Shown here in pieces: positions 36,600 to 44,704 of a DNA stretch of 64,000 nt. A program made the position numbers and the translations under genes. Source of the DNA: Acidobacteriota bacterium (GTDB taxonomy: Bacteria; Acidobacteriota; Terriglobia; Acidiferrales; UBA7541); NCBI GenBank assembly GCA_013289715.1, contig JABCZJ010000004.1, positions 124,001 to 188,000 of the forward strand, read 5' to 3'. The notes below the pieces were generated by a model that was given only the letters and a program-made list of their open reading frames with translations, did not search any database and was not told where the DNA came from. Numbering within the stretch: position 1 is the first letter of the stretch; each line of letters starts with the position of its first letter.

Positions 36600-39500
36600 T
36601 CAGGCCTCGCGTTTCACGCTGGATGCCGCAGGAACGGGCACGGGAGGATGCTGTTCGACGCCGCGCCATCCCACGGGCCGGCCCTGCACAGCTTCCTTCA
36701 GCGCGCGGAACAAAACCACGTACATCATTTGACGGTAATAAAAGCGCTGCAGGATGAGCGGAGCGAGCAACGTCCAATCCTCGCGCCTTTCCAACGCGAA
36801 GGCGACCACGCAGGTGAACAGGTCAATGAGCATGAAGAGCGCGAAGAAAATCAGAGAGCGCTCGACGTCTTGCAGCGTCCACAATTGCGGCAGCTGCGCG
36901 ATGCGCAATTGCGCCAAGCCCCACAGCGCGATCGAAAGCAGGAAGAGCAAATCGATCAGCGGAGAGACCAGCGGCAGAATAATCTGAAACATCACAATAT
37001 TCGGGATGGCGATCCAGCCCAGCGTGCCGTAGCGCGGCTTGCCCACCGCGTCGCGATGCTTCCAGACGGCCTGCATCGTGCCGAATGTCCAGCGGAAGCG
37101 CTGGCGAATGAGCGCCTCGACGGTTTCAGGGACTTCGGTGCGGCCGATCGCGTCCTCGTCGTAGAGAATTTTCCAGCCGTTGCGGCGGATGGTGAGCGTG
37201 AGGTCGGTATCCTCGGCAACCGTGTCGCCGGAGAATCCATTGTTCGCGCGCAGCAGTTCGGTGCGCCACGCGCCCACGGCGCCCGGCACCACCGGAATAC
37301 AATTCAGCAGATCGAAGGCCCGCTTTTCCAAGTTCTGGCTGGTGATGTACTCCAGCGCCTGCCAGCGCGTGAGCCAGCGATTGCGGTTCATTACTTTCAC
37401 GTTGCCGGCGACGGCGCCGACCTTGGGGTCGGCAAAATGACGGACGAGGCGCGGTATCGCCTCGGGGTCGACGATGGTGTCGCCATCAATGGAAACAATA
37501 ATGTCACCGGTGGTTTCGGCCAGGCCGTGATTCAGCGCCGCGGGCTTGCCGCGATTGGGCTGGCTGATCAGGCGCACGCGGGGTTCGCGCGAGAAATTTG
37601 CGTTGACCAGCTCGGCGGTGCGATCCGTGGAGCCATCGTTCACAACCAGAACTTCGAGCTTGGGATAATCGCAAGCGAGCGCCGCCTGTACGGTTTGGAC
37701 GATGGCGGCTTCCTCGTTGTACGCAGGGACCAGCACGGTGACATTGGGTTTGTACTCGGGATGATCGGCGGGCACGGGCCGCAATTTTTCGATGAGCGCC
37801 AGCAAGCCAATAATCAGCGCGCGGCCGCTGACCAACAGAATCCCGGCGATAAAGATGAATGCAATTCCGGCACGGAACCAGCGGAACACTTCAAAGATGA
37901 AGGCATCCGCGCGGACCATCAGCCATTCCTGGTGCGAAAGCGGCGGCATCACTTGCGCGCGCGATTGCCCCAGCAGGTCGGAGACGGAAACGAAGTCGTA
38001 GCCTTTGGCGCGCAGCCCGTCAATGATTTGCGGCAGCGCGGCCACGGTGTTGGCGCGATTTCCGCCGCCGTCGTGCATCAGGATGATGTTGCCGCGGCCG
38101 AGCGTGGCGTCGTGCAGCACGCGCTGCACGATTACGTCGGCCGGTGGCGGAGCTCCGCCATTCGGCTCGCCCCAATCGTGCGGGTCAATCTGCGCGCCGA
38201 CGATGATGTAACCCATCGCCTGCGGAATCGGCAGCATCTGAATTTCGCTGGCGGTTTCTGGCTGATGATCGATTCCGTACGGAGGGCGAAAGAGTAGCGT
38301 CTTCACGCCCAGATTGCTTTCGATCAATAGCTCGGTCAGATTTAGTTCAATCTGGAGCTGCGATTTCGAGATGGTTTCGAAATCCGGATGAGTGAAAGTG
38401 TGATTGCCGACCTCGTTGCCTTGCTGGTAGGCGCGCTTCACCAGCTGCGGATCCTGATTGGCAGACTCGCCGATGGCGAAAAACGCTGCCGGCGCATGTT
38501 TTTGCTCGAGGATATCGAGAATTTTCGGCGTCCACTCCACGTCCGGGCCGTCGTCGAACGTCAGCGCCACTTTGTGCGGCGCTGCGCCCATTTGTTCGAT
38601 GCGCCAGGAAAGCGGATAACTCTGGTAGGACTCGTCATCGAAGACGTCGCTGGTGGCATCGTAATCGAAGGTGCGGCGGCCGCTCTGCGGTGTGGCGGTG
38701 ATGCGCCAGATATCGCCCGCGCCTTCCAGGATCAAATCGTAGCCGGGTGGAACTTCCTCGATTTTTGCGCGAATCGCGTCGCTGGAATGCGTGGCGTCCC
38801 AAATGAACCAGATCGAGGGATCTTCCATACCCAGGCGCCACAGGGCCGTCCCGCGCACGCCCGCACGCTCGGCGGCGCGGAGCTCGTTGTAGGCGGTGAC
38901 GCTATCGAGCATCCAGACGTTGTGAATCTGGTTCTGCTCGTCTTCGTAGGAGTAGTGCGGGTTAAGCGAATCAGGATCGAAAGTGACGTCTGATCCCGAT
39001 TCGACGGCGGTGATAATTCCCTGCTGGAAAGTGAGAGGCTGAGCGATGGGGTGCGGAACTTTTTTGGATTGCGCCGGCCAGTCGTAGCCGTAATTCGCGA
39101 TGCCCATGACAATCTTTTCGGGCGGAACAATCTTCACGATGTTTTCGATATTGCGTTCAAAGAAATCCTGCGGCGCGATGGGTCCGGCGTCGGATGTCGG
39201 ATAGTGCAGATCGTAATTCATCAGGATGACGGCATCGGCCTGGGCCGCCAGATACTTGTAGTCGTAGCTCCAATCCGCGGCAGGAACCGCGACCATGATT
39301 TTGAGGTTTGCGGCGTGCATCGTGATCGCCAGATCGTGAATGAAGCGCGAGAAATCAGGCTGGCTGGTTTGCGGCACGCCCTCGAAATCAACCACGATGC
39401 CAGACTGGCGCTGCGCACTGGCAAAATCGGAAAGCGATTTCGATAAACGTTCGCGCGCCGCGGGATTGGCGAGCATTTCCGCCATTTCTTTGCTGACCCA

Positions 39501-39992
39501 GGTTTTCCCGTCGTAGTTGTTGACCATGGACATGACCGGCAGCTCGATCGTGTTGGTCTGCATCCACGACGAAAGTTTCGGGTCCTGCTCGATATCCAGG
39601 CGCCCATCCGCGGAAGATGCGTGCAGCGCTTCGGGAATCAGCAAGTCAATATCGTGGTAATGCAGCTTCAGCGAGGCGAGGCTGGTGGGATCGTCGGCCA
39701 CATAAAATGCCGCGCGCAGCGGATCGTAGTTCTGCGGCAGCTTGCCGAGCGCGGCCACTTTGCGTTTGCGGCCTCGCGGCGCGGTTTTGGATTTCAACTT
39801 TGCGGGAACCGCGTGAATATTCCAGTGGGTGGCCGCGGAAAGAATGTCTGGCAGTTCGGGCTTCCGGAAGACGTTGACCACGAAGACGACCAGGATGAGC
39901 GTGAAAAGTCCGCCGGTAATTTCCAGCACGCGTCGTGTGCGACGCCAGCGGCGGCGTTCCTGATCGTAGAAAATTGGCTTGCGTTCAGGCAT
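36600..39992 (-). CDS. GH18-like / polysaccharide deacetylase / GT2 three-domain membrane enzyme
   Basis: 1130 residues. TM helix 24-43; a GH18-like (YaaH/chitinase-type) domain ~90-430 with IVVDFEG at 199-205 (Asp202, Glu204); a NodB polysaccharide deacetylase ~470-690 with TFDDGPD 478-484, HTFTH 531-535 and RPPYG 569-573; a TM pair ~705-735; a processive GT2 ~750-985 with PAYNEE, DGST 786-789, DGD 836-838, EDTD 927-930 and QRFRW 964-968; then C-terminal helices. The set resembles PgaB plus PgaC in one chain and suggests synthesis and trimming of a beta-linked N-acetylhexosamine polymer (inference). It is divergent from the GT39-like gene by 33 bp. Confidence 0.9.
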   Translation of the reverse strand: MPERKPIFYDQERRRWRRTRRVLEITGGLFTLILVVFVVNVFRKPELPDILSAATHWNIHAVPAKLKSKTAPRGRKRKVAALGKLPQNYDPLRAAFYVADDPTSLASLKLHYHDIDLLIPEALHASSADGRLDIEQDPKLSSWMQTNTIELPVMSMVNNYDGKTWVSKEMAEMLANPAARERLSKSLSDFASAQRQSGIVVDFEGVPQTSQPDFSRFIHDLAITMHAANLKIMVAVPAADWSYDYKYLAAQADAVILMNYDLHYPTSDAGPIAPQDFFERNIENIVKIVPPEKIVMGIANYGYDWPAQSKKVPHPIAQPLTFQQGIITAVESGSDVTFDPDSLNPHYSYEDEQNQIHNVWMLDSVTAYNELRAAERAGVRGTALWRLGMEDPSIWFIWDATHSSDAIRAKIEEVPPGYDLILEGAGDIWRITATPQSGRRTFDYDATSDVFDDESYQSYPLSWRIEQMGAAPHKVALTFDDGPDVEWTPKILDILEQKHAPAAFFAIGESANQDPQLVKRAYQQGNEVGNHTFTHPDFETISKSQLQIELNLTELLIESNLGVKTLLFRPPYGIDHQPETASEIQMLPIPQAMGYIIVGAQIDPHDWGEPNGGAPPPADVIVQRVLHDATLGRGNIILMHDGGGNRANTVAALPQIIDGLRAKGYDFVSVSDLLGQSRAQVMPPLSHQEWLMVRADAFIFEVFRWFRAGIAFIFIAGILLVSGRALIIGLLALIEKLRPVPADHPEYKPNVTVLVPAYNEEAAIVQTVQAALACDYPKLEVLVVNDGSTDRTAELVNANFSREPRVRLISQPNRGKPAALNHGLAETTGDIIVSIDGDTIVDPEAIPRLVRHFADPKVGAVAGNVKVMNRNRWLTRWQALEYITSQNLEKRAFDLLNCIPVVPGAVGAWRTELLRANNGFSGDTVAEDTDLTLTIRRNGWKILYDEDAIGRTEVPETVEALIRQRFRWTFGTMQAVWKHRDAVGKPRYGTLGWIAIPNIVMFQIILPLVSPLIDLLFLLSIALWGLAQLRIAQLPQLWTLQDVERSLIFFALFMLIDLFTCVVAFALERREDWTLLAPLILQRFYYRQMMYVVLFRALKEAVQGRPVGWRGVEQHPPVPVPAASSVKREA

Positions 39993-40025
39993 TCAGACAA
40001 TCCAAGCTAGCTGGCCCTTGAGACG

Positions 40026-41435
40026 GTGTCAATGACTCCCATGAATAAGATGCGCGCAAACGCCGCCGCCGCGGTGTGTGCTGGAATGGCACTGCGGGTG
40101 TACCTGGTGCTGAAGTTTCCGGTCACGGATACGGGCGACGCTCCATTCTACATCGAGCTGGCCTGGAACTGGCTGAAGAAAGGCGTCTACGGGTTTGCGG
40201 TGCATGGGCAGCTTACGGCTGTGGATATGCGCGTCCCGGGGTATCCGGCGTTTCTGGCTGCGGTGTTTGCTGTGGCCGGGCCGTCGCCGCGCGCCGCGAT
40301 GCTGGCGCAGGTGGTGGTGGATCTGGCGACGTGCTTCGTGATCGCGCTGATCGCGGCGCGGCTGGCGCCGGAACGCTCGCGGCGGCGCGTGGCGCTGGCG
40401 GGATTGTGGCTGGCGGCGTTGTGTCCGTTCACGGCGAACTATACGGCGGTCGTGCTCACCGAGACCCTGGTGATATTTCTGACCGCTGTGGCGATATTGG
40501 TGCTGCTGCAGACAGATGTAGGAGACGCGAAGAGTGCGCGTGCCGGTTCGTTTCTTGCGAATCCGTGGTTGCTCGCTGGCATCGTGGCTGGATTTGGAAC
40601 GCTGGTGCGGCCGGAAACTCCGCTGGTGTTGTTTGCTGCAGGATTGGTGCTGGTGGCGAAATGGTGGAGGCCGGCGGATTGGATGAAATTGGTTCGCGCG
40701 GGGCTGCTGCTGGGGCTGGGCCTGGTGCTGCCGCTGGTGCCGTGGGCTGCGCGCAATTGGAAGACTTTGCACGATGTGCAGTTTCTTGCGCCGCGGTACA
40801 GCGAGTTGCCGGGCGAATACACTCCGCTGGGATTTACGGCGTGGACGAACACTTGGATGTGGCGTTTCCGCGACGTGTACCTGACGCAGTGGAAAGTGAA
40901 TGAAGAAGAGATCGCGATTGGCCAACTTCCCTCGTACGCCTTTGATTCGCCGGACGAGAAGGAGCGCATGGCGGATCTGCTCGATGAATACAACGAGGCG
41001 CTGACGATTGATCCTCAGCTGGATCAGGAATTCCGCGAGATTGCGCGCGAGCGGACCGAGCGGCACCCGTTGCGGACATACGTGAAAGTGCCGCTGCTGC
41101 GAACTTTGACGCTGTGGTTTACGCCGCGCGTGGAGTTGCTGCCTTCTTCTGGGCATCTGTGGCCGCTGCGCGAGGAGTGGCAGGACGACCGGCCGGATTT
41201 TCTGGTTACGCTGGGGCTGAGCGGTGTGAATATCATTTATGTCGCGCTAGCGCTGGCTGGGGCGTGGCTGGCGCGGCGACGTCCCGGCTGGGCACTGCTG
41301 ATTTTGGTTTGCGTGGTGCGCACGTTATTTTTCGTGAAATTTGTAGAAACGCCAGAGCCGCGCTACGTGCTGGAATGCTTTCCAGCGGTGATCGCGCTCG
41401 CCGCGCAAGTTTTTACTTCACGCGCTGGCGCTTAA
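40026..41435 (+). CDS. GT39/ArnT-like polytopic membrane protein
   Basis: 469 residues with about nine helices and a long periplasmic loop. TDTGDAPFYIELAWNW near residue 38 is the acidic first-loop motif typical of GT-C (ArnT/PMT-like) transferases using polyprenyl-phosphate sugars. The donor and acceptor are not determined. GTG 40026 or ATG 40032 start; no good Shine-Dalgarno. Its last 4 bases overlap the end of the convergent CDF gene. Proximity to the divergent GT2 fusion suggests an envelope-glycan locus. Confidence 0.7.
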   Translation: MSMTPMNKMRANAAAAVCAGMALRVYLVLKFPVTDTGDAPFYIELAWNWLKKGVYGFAVHGQLTAVDMRVPGYPAFLAAVFAVAGPSPRAAMLAQVVVDLATCFVIALIAARLAPERSRRRVALAGLWLAALCPFTANYTAVVLTETLVIFLTAVAILVLLQTDVGDAKSARAGSFLANPWLLAGIVAGFGTLVRPETPLVLFAAGLVLVAKWWRPADWMKLVRAGLLLGLGLVLPLVPWAARNWKTLHDVQFLAPRYSELPGEYTPLGFTAWTNTWMWRFRDVYLTQWKVNEEEIAIGQLPSYAFDSPDEKERMADLLDEYNEALTIDPQLDQEFREIARERTERHPLRTYVKVPLLRTLTLWFTPRVELLPSSGHLWPLREEWQDDRPDFLVTLGLSGVNIIYVALALAGAWLARRRPGWALLILVCVVRTLFFVKFVETPEPRYVLECFPAVIALAAQVFTSRAGA

Positions 41436-42844
41436 CTCTCCTCCACCGGCTCGGGGTGAATCGTCAGGCGGAAAATTTGGGGGAAGCGCTCTTTGACGCG
41501 GTCTTCGAGCGCGGCGGTGATGTCGTGGACTTCGGTGATGGGCAGGTTGCCGTCCATGGCGCAGTGGCAGGAGACCAGGATTTTGTGATCCACGCTGCGG
41601 ACGTGGACTTCGTGGCAGTCCGTTAGCTCGTGGTATTCGGACTGCAGCGAATTCAGAAATTCCTGCACGGTGCGCGAGAGTTCCTTCATCTCCTCGGCGC
41701 CGCCGATTTTCACGCCGAGCGGCTCGATGTGAATATTCACCAGCGCACGCGGATCGGTTTCCTTGAGTATGTCCTCCTCGAGCTCGGAGGCGCGGCGGTG
41801 CGCTTCGCGCAGGCTCGAGCCTTCGTCCACTTCCAGGTGCAGCTCGATGAAAAGACGATGATCGAACTGGTGCGCGGAAAGTTCATGGACAGCGAGCCCG
41901 CGCCTTTGTGCGATGGCGCGAATGGTCTCGAAGAGATTTTCGTCGGTCTTGGCGCGGGGCTCGACGTGCACCACCACGTCCGCGGGCACAATCTGCGCGA
42001 TGCGGGTTTCGACGGCGTTGCTGGCGGCGTGCGCTTGCTCCAGGCTCGCGGTGCGCGGAACACTGATGGTCACATCCACAAAATAACGCTGCCCGGAGCG
42101 GCGCACGCGCACACGTTCTGACTGCAGCACGCCTTCGGTCTTGTCCACGGCGGTTTCGATGCGTTCGCGCAGCCCGTGCGGGGCGACGTCCAGCAGAGCG
42201 TCGGCGGTGCGTTTGCCCAGCCGCGAGCCGATCCAGATGATCACGCCCGCCACGCCCAGCGCCGCGACGGCGTCCAGCATGTCCAGCCAGGCGATGCCGT
42301 AGCGCGCGCCAAGCCAGGCGCCCGTGATGCCGAGAATGACGACGAAGGTGCTCCATACGTCGGTGGAGAAATGCAGCGCGTCTGCTTCGAGCGCTTCGCT
42401 GGGATATTTTGCGGCCACGCGTTTCAAGGCGCGCGAGCGGACGAAATCGATGCCCATGCAGACCGCCAGAATCAAGATGGCCTGCAAGCTGGGGCGCATG
42501 TGCGCGGTGTGGAAGAGCAGACGTTGAAAAGCTTCCCAGATGATGTACACGGCGGTGACCAGCAACAACGCGGTTTCGACGAATGCGGAGAAACTTTCCA
42601 CTTTTCCGTGGCCGTAGAGATGGTCGGCATCCGCGGGCTTGTCTGCGACGCGCACGGAAAGATAAGTGATAACCGCGGCCACCAGATCCAGGATGGAATG
42701 CAGCGTTTCGGACAAAATGCCCAGGCTGCCAGTGCGCACCGCGATGAATATTTTCAGCGAGACCAGCAATATCGCCGAGCCTACGGAGGCGAGCGCCGCC
42801 AGCCGCTTTTCGTGTGATGCGCGTTCGAGAGCGTCCAAAGCCAT
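41432..42844 (-). CDS. Cation diffusion facilitator (CDF) metal transporter
   Basis: 470 residues, longer than the usual ~300. The first ~200 residues hold six helices with SETLHSILDLVAA and ADALHFSTDVWST, the helix 2 and helix 5 metal-binding patterns (His/Asp rather than Asp/Asp). The remaining ~270 residues contain at least two dimerisation (ZT_dimer-like) modules rich in HxxxE/D. It exports Zn/Co/Fe/Mn-type cations by proton antiport. ATG 42844 is selected; a longer frame starts at 42883. TATAAT lies 5 nt upstream of 42844 (42850-42855). Confidence 0.9.
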   Translation of the reverse strand: MALDALERASHEKRLAALASVGSAILLVSLKIFIAVRTGSLGILSETLHSILDLVAAVITYLSVRVADKPADADHLYGHGKVESFSAFVETALLLVTAVYIIWEAFQRLLFHTAHMRPSLQAILILAVCMGIDFVRSRALKRVAAKYPSEALEADALHFSTDVWSTFVVILGITGAWLGARYGIAWLDMLDAVAALGVAGVIIWIGSRLGKRTADALLDVAPHGLRERIETAVDKTEGVLQSERVRVRRSGQRYFVDVTISVPRTASLEQAHAASNAVETRIAQIVPADVVVHVEPRAKTDENLFETIRAIAQRRGLAVHELSAHQFDHRLFIELHLEVDEGSSLREAHRRASELEEDILKETDPRALVNIHIEPLGVKIGGAEEMKELSRTVQEFLNSLQSEYHELTDCHEVHVRSVDHKILVSCHCAMDGNLPITEVHDITAALEDRVKERFPQIFRLTIHPEPVEES

Positions 42845-42985
42845 CGGGGGATTATACGCTGTGAGGCTGCCTGGGCCGCGCATCGAACCATGCCTTAGTT
42901 GATGACATGGAATGCCAGGCGCGGAACGACAATGGACTCCACTGTTTACGTTTGCGGTTACTGCGCGTTGTGAATTATGTGCGAG

Positions 42986-44431
42986 CTATTTCGTCTGGGC
43001 GAGGGAGTGCATGGTTCCGGAGTAGCGAAATGCCACGACCACGATTGCCGCGGAATCGGTATCTGCCCCTGCGCGCCTTCCCGGCAGGAAATGCCACTGG
43101 CGCACGGCGGTCAAGGCTGCGGTGGTAAACGGTTCTGAGTCCCGCAGAACTTGCACCGAAGTGAGCTGGCCCTGCGTTCCGACGAGATCGTAGAGGATCA
43201 CACTGCCATCTCCCGCGCTGGTGGCCGGGTATTGAGGCTCGACGGCAACCAGCGGAAGCGCTGCCCGGTCTGCCACGCCCGGCGAGGATTCGTCAAACGC
43301 TTGTGGGGGAGTGGACCGCGGGGGCTCGCGCGATTGTGAAAATTGAAAAGTGATTCCGATTCTGGCCGCAACCGCTTGGCCATCCAGGCGCGCCGGGAAA
43401 AAACTCCAGGATCGTACGGTGCTGAGAGCGTTCTCGAGAAAAGGCGACGCGCCACGAACAACTTTTGTCTCGACCATCCTGCCTCGATTGTCTATCAGCG
43501 CGTCGAGGACCACTGCTCCGCCGAAAAGCGATTGCGATGGGTACGGAGACGTAACCACCGAAATCGGCGTGGGTGGCGAAAAGCCCTGAGCGTTTCCGGA
43601 GAAGGTGTCATACGGCCCAACGGTTCCCGACGGGGTGTACCAGCGTATGCCTCGCTGCTGCAAAAGTGCGATCGCGTAATGGATGGGCACACCTGCTCCG
43701 ATTCCAGGCGTGTCCTGCTCCGCAGCTGTGGCAAGCGGGACCAGGCTTGAGCGAAGCCATAGTCCTTCAACAAGGCCGACCACGCCCTGAGAATCGGCCG
43801 AAACGATGGGAGCTCCGCTTTGGCCTCGCCGCACCTCGTTGTTGAACAGGAACAATTCGGTGTCGTTCCGGCCTTTGTCCAACTGGGAAAATTTGAAATC
43901 GAACACCTGGCTGGGTGAGCGCTCATCCACTGACGCGTCCAGGGTATAAGCATCCAGCGGCTTGGAAGGACGCAGCGCGGCGGTAAGCACAGCGTGGTTG
44001 TGCGCCAGCCAGTCGTAAGCCAGCGGTAGAAACGCGACTTTATATTTGCCCTCGAATGGATTTGGCGTCGCGCGCAGTATGGCTACGTCGTGATCCCGAT
44101 CCACAACGATCAGCGTGGCCAGAACAAACCGGGGCGGCCCCGAACGTTGGCGAAGCAGCACGTACGGCTGGCCTCCGTGAAGTTGACTGAGTACGTGCGC
44201 GGCGGTCATCAGATAGCCCTGCTCGTTGATAAAAAAGCCATCGCCGTAGAAAAAGTAGCGATAGCCCCGGTCGGAAGGAGATTGATCGACTGGGTAGACG
44301 ATGGGACAGATCGCTGCTGAGAGCGCACCGTCATCTCTAGGCGTGCCGGACGCGGGACGCGACGGGGAGAACCATGAAATGCAAGCCGCGGCGGCAAGCG
44401 TTAGCGCCTTTAATTTGTGAGTTCGCTTCAT
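42986..44431 (-). CDS. Trypsin-like serine protease with two TonB_C domains
   Basis: 481 residues with a signal peptide (LTLAAAACISWFSPS). A trypsin-like domain spans ~40-255 with His79 (MTAAHVL), Asp115 (DHDVAILR) and Ser205 (RRGQSGAPIV). Two TonB_C-like modules follow: ~295-365 (VVLDALIDNRG ... VRSWSFFPARLDG) and ~405-475 (ILYDLVGTQG ... VRQWHFLPGRRAG). The modules lack a TonB transmembrane helix and Pro-rich spacer, so they are more likely binding domains than energy transducers. ATG 44431 is the likely start (39 residues shorter than the open frame). Confidence 0.78.
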   Translation of the reverse strand: MKRTHKLKALTLAAAACISWFSPSRPASGTPRDDGALSAAICPIVYPVDQSPSDRGYRYFFYGDGFFINEQGYLMTAAHVLSQLHGGQPYVLLRQRSGPPRFVLATLIVVDRDHDVAILRATPNPFEGKYKVAFLPLAYDWLAHNHAVLTAALRPSKPLDAYTLDASVDERSPSQVFDFKFSQLDKGRNDTELFLFNNEVRRGQSGAPIVSADSQGVVGLVEGLWLRSSLVPLATAAEQDTPGIGAGVPIHYAIALLQQRGIRWYTPSGTVGPYDTFSGNAQGFSPPTPISVVTSPYPSQSLFGGAVVLDALIDNRGRMVETKVVRGASPFLENALSTVRSWSFFPARLDGQAVAARIGITFQFSQSREPPRSTPPQAFDESSPGVADRAALPLVAVEPQYPATSAGDGSVILYDLVGTQGQLTSVQVLRDSEPFTTAALTAVRQWHFLPGRRAGADTDSAAIVVVAFRYSGTMHSLAQTK

Positions 44432-44704
44432 TTGCACAGCGCGGCGGGCAAAGGACCTTCGCCCATCCAAACCAGCATAGCTCCGCCGCTCCGCGAAACA
44501 ACTGGCCTCAGGAACAGTTCCATCGCACTCGAAACCTGTTCTAACCACCGGGATCGACTATCAGGTCTTGCGATCGGAGTTCGCAGCCGGCGCGGGGCCG
44601 GCGGCGACGGCGCTTCAGCAAAAGTCTTTGCTGAAAACTCGCCCCGGCGCATGCGGATTCAGAAGGCGCACAGCCAGGAGTGTGGCTGTGCCACGCAAAG
44701 CACG

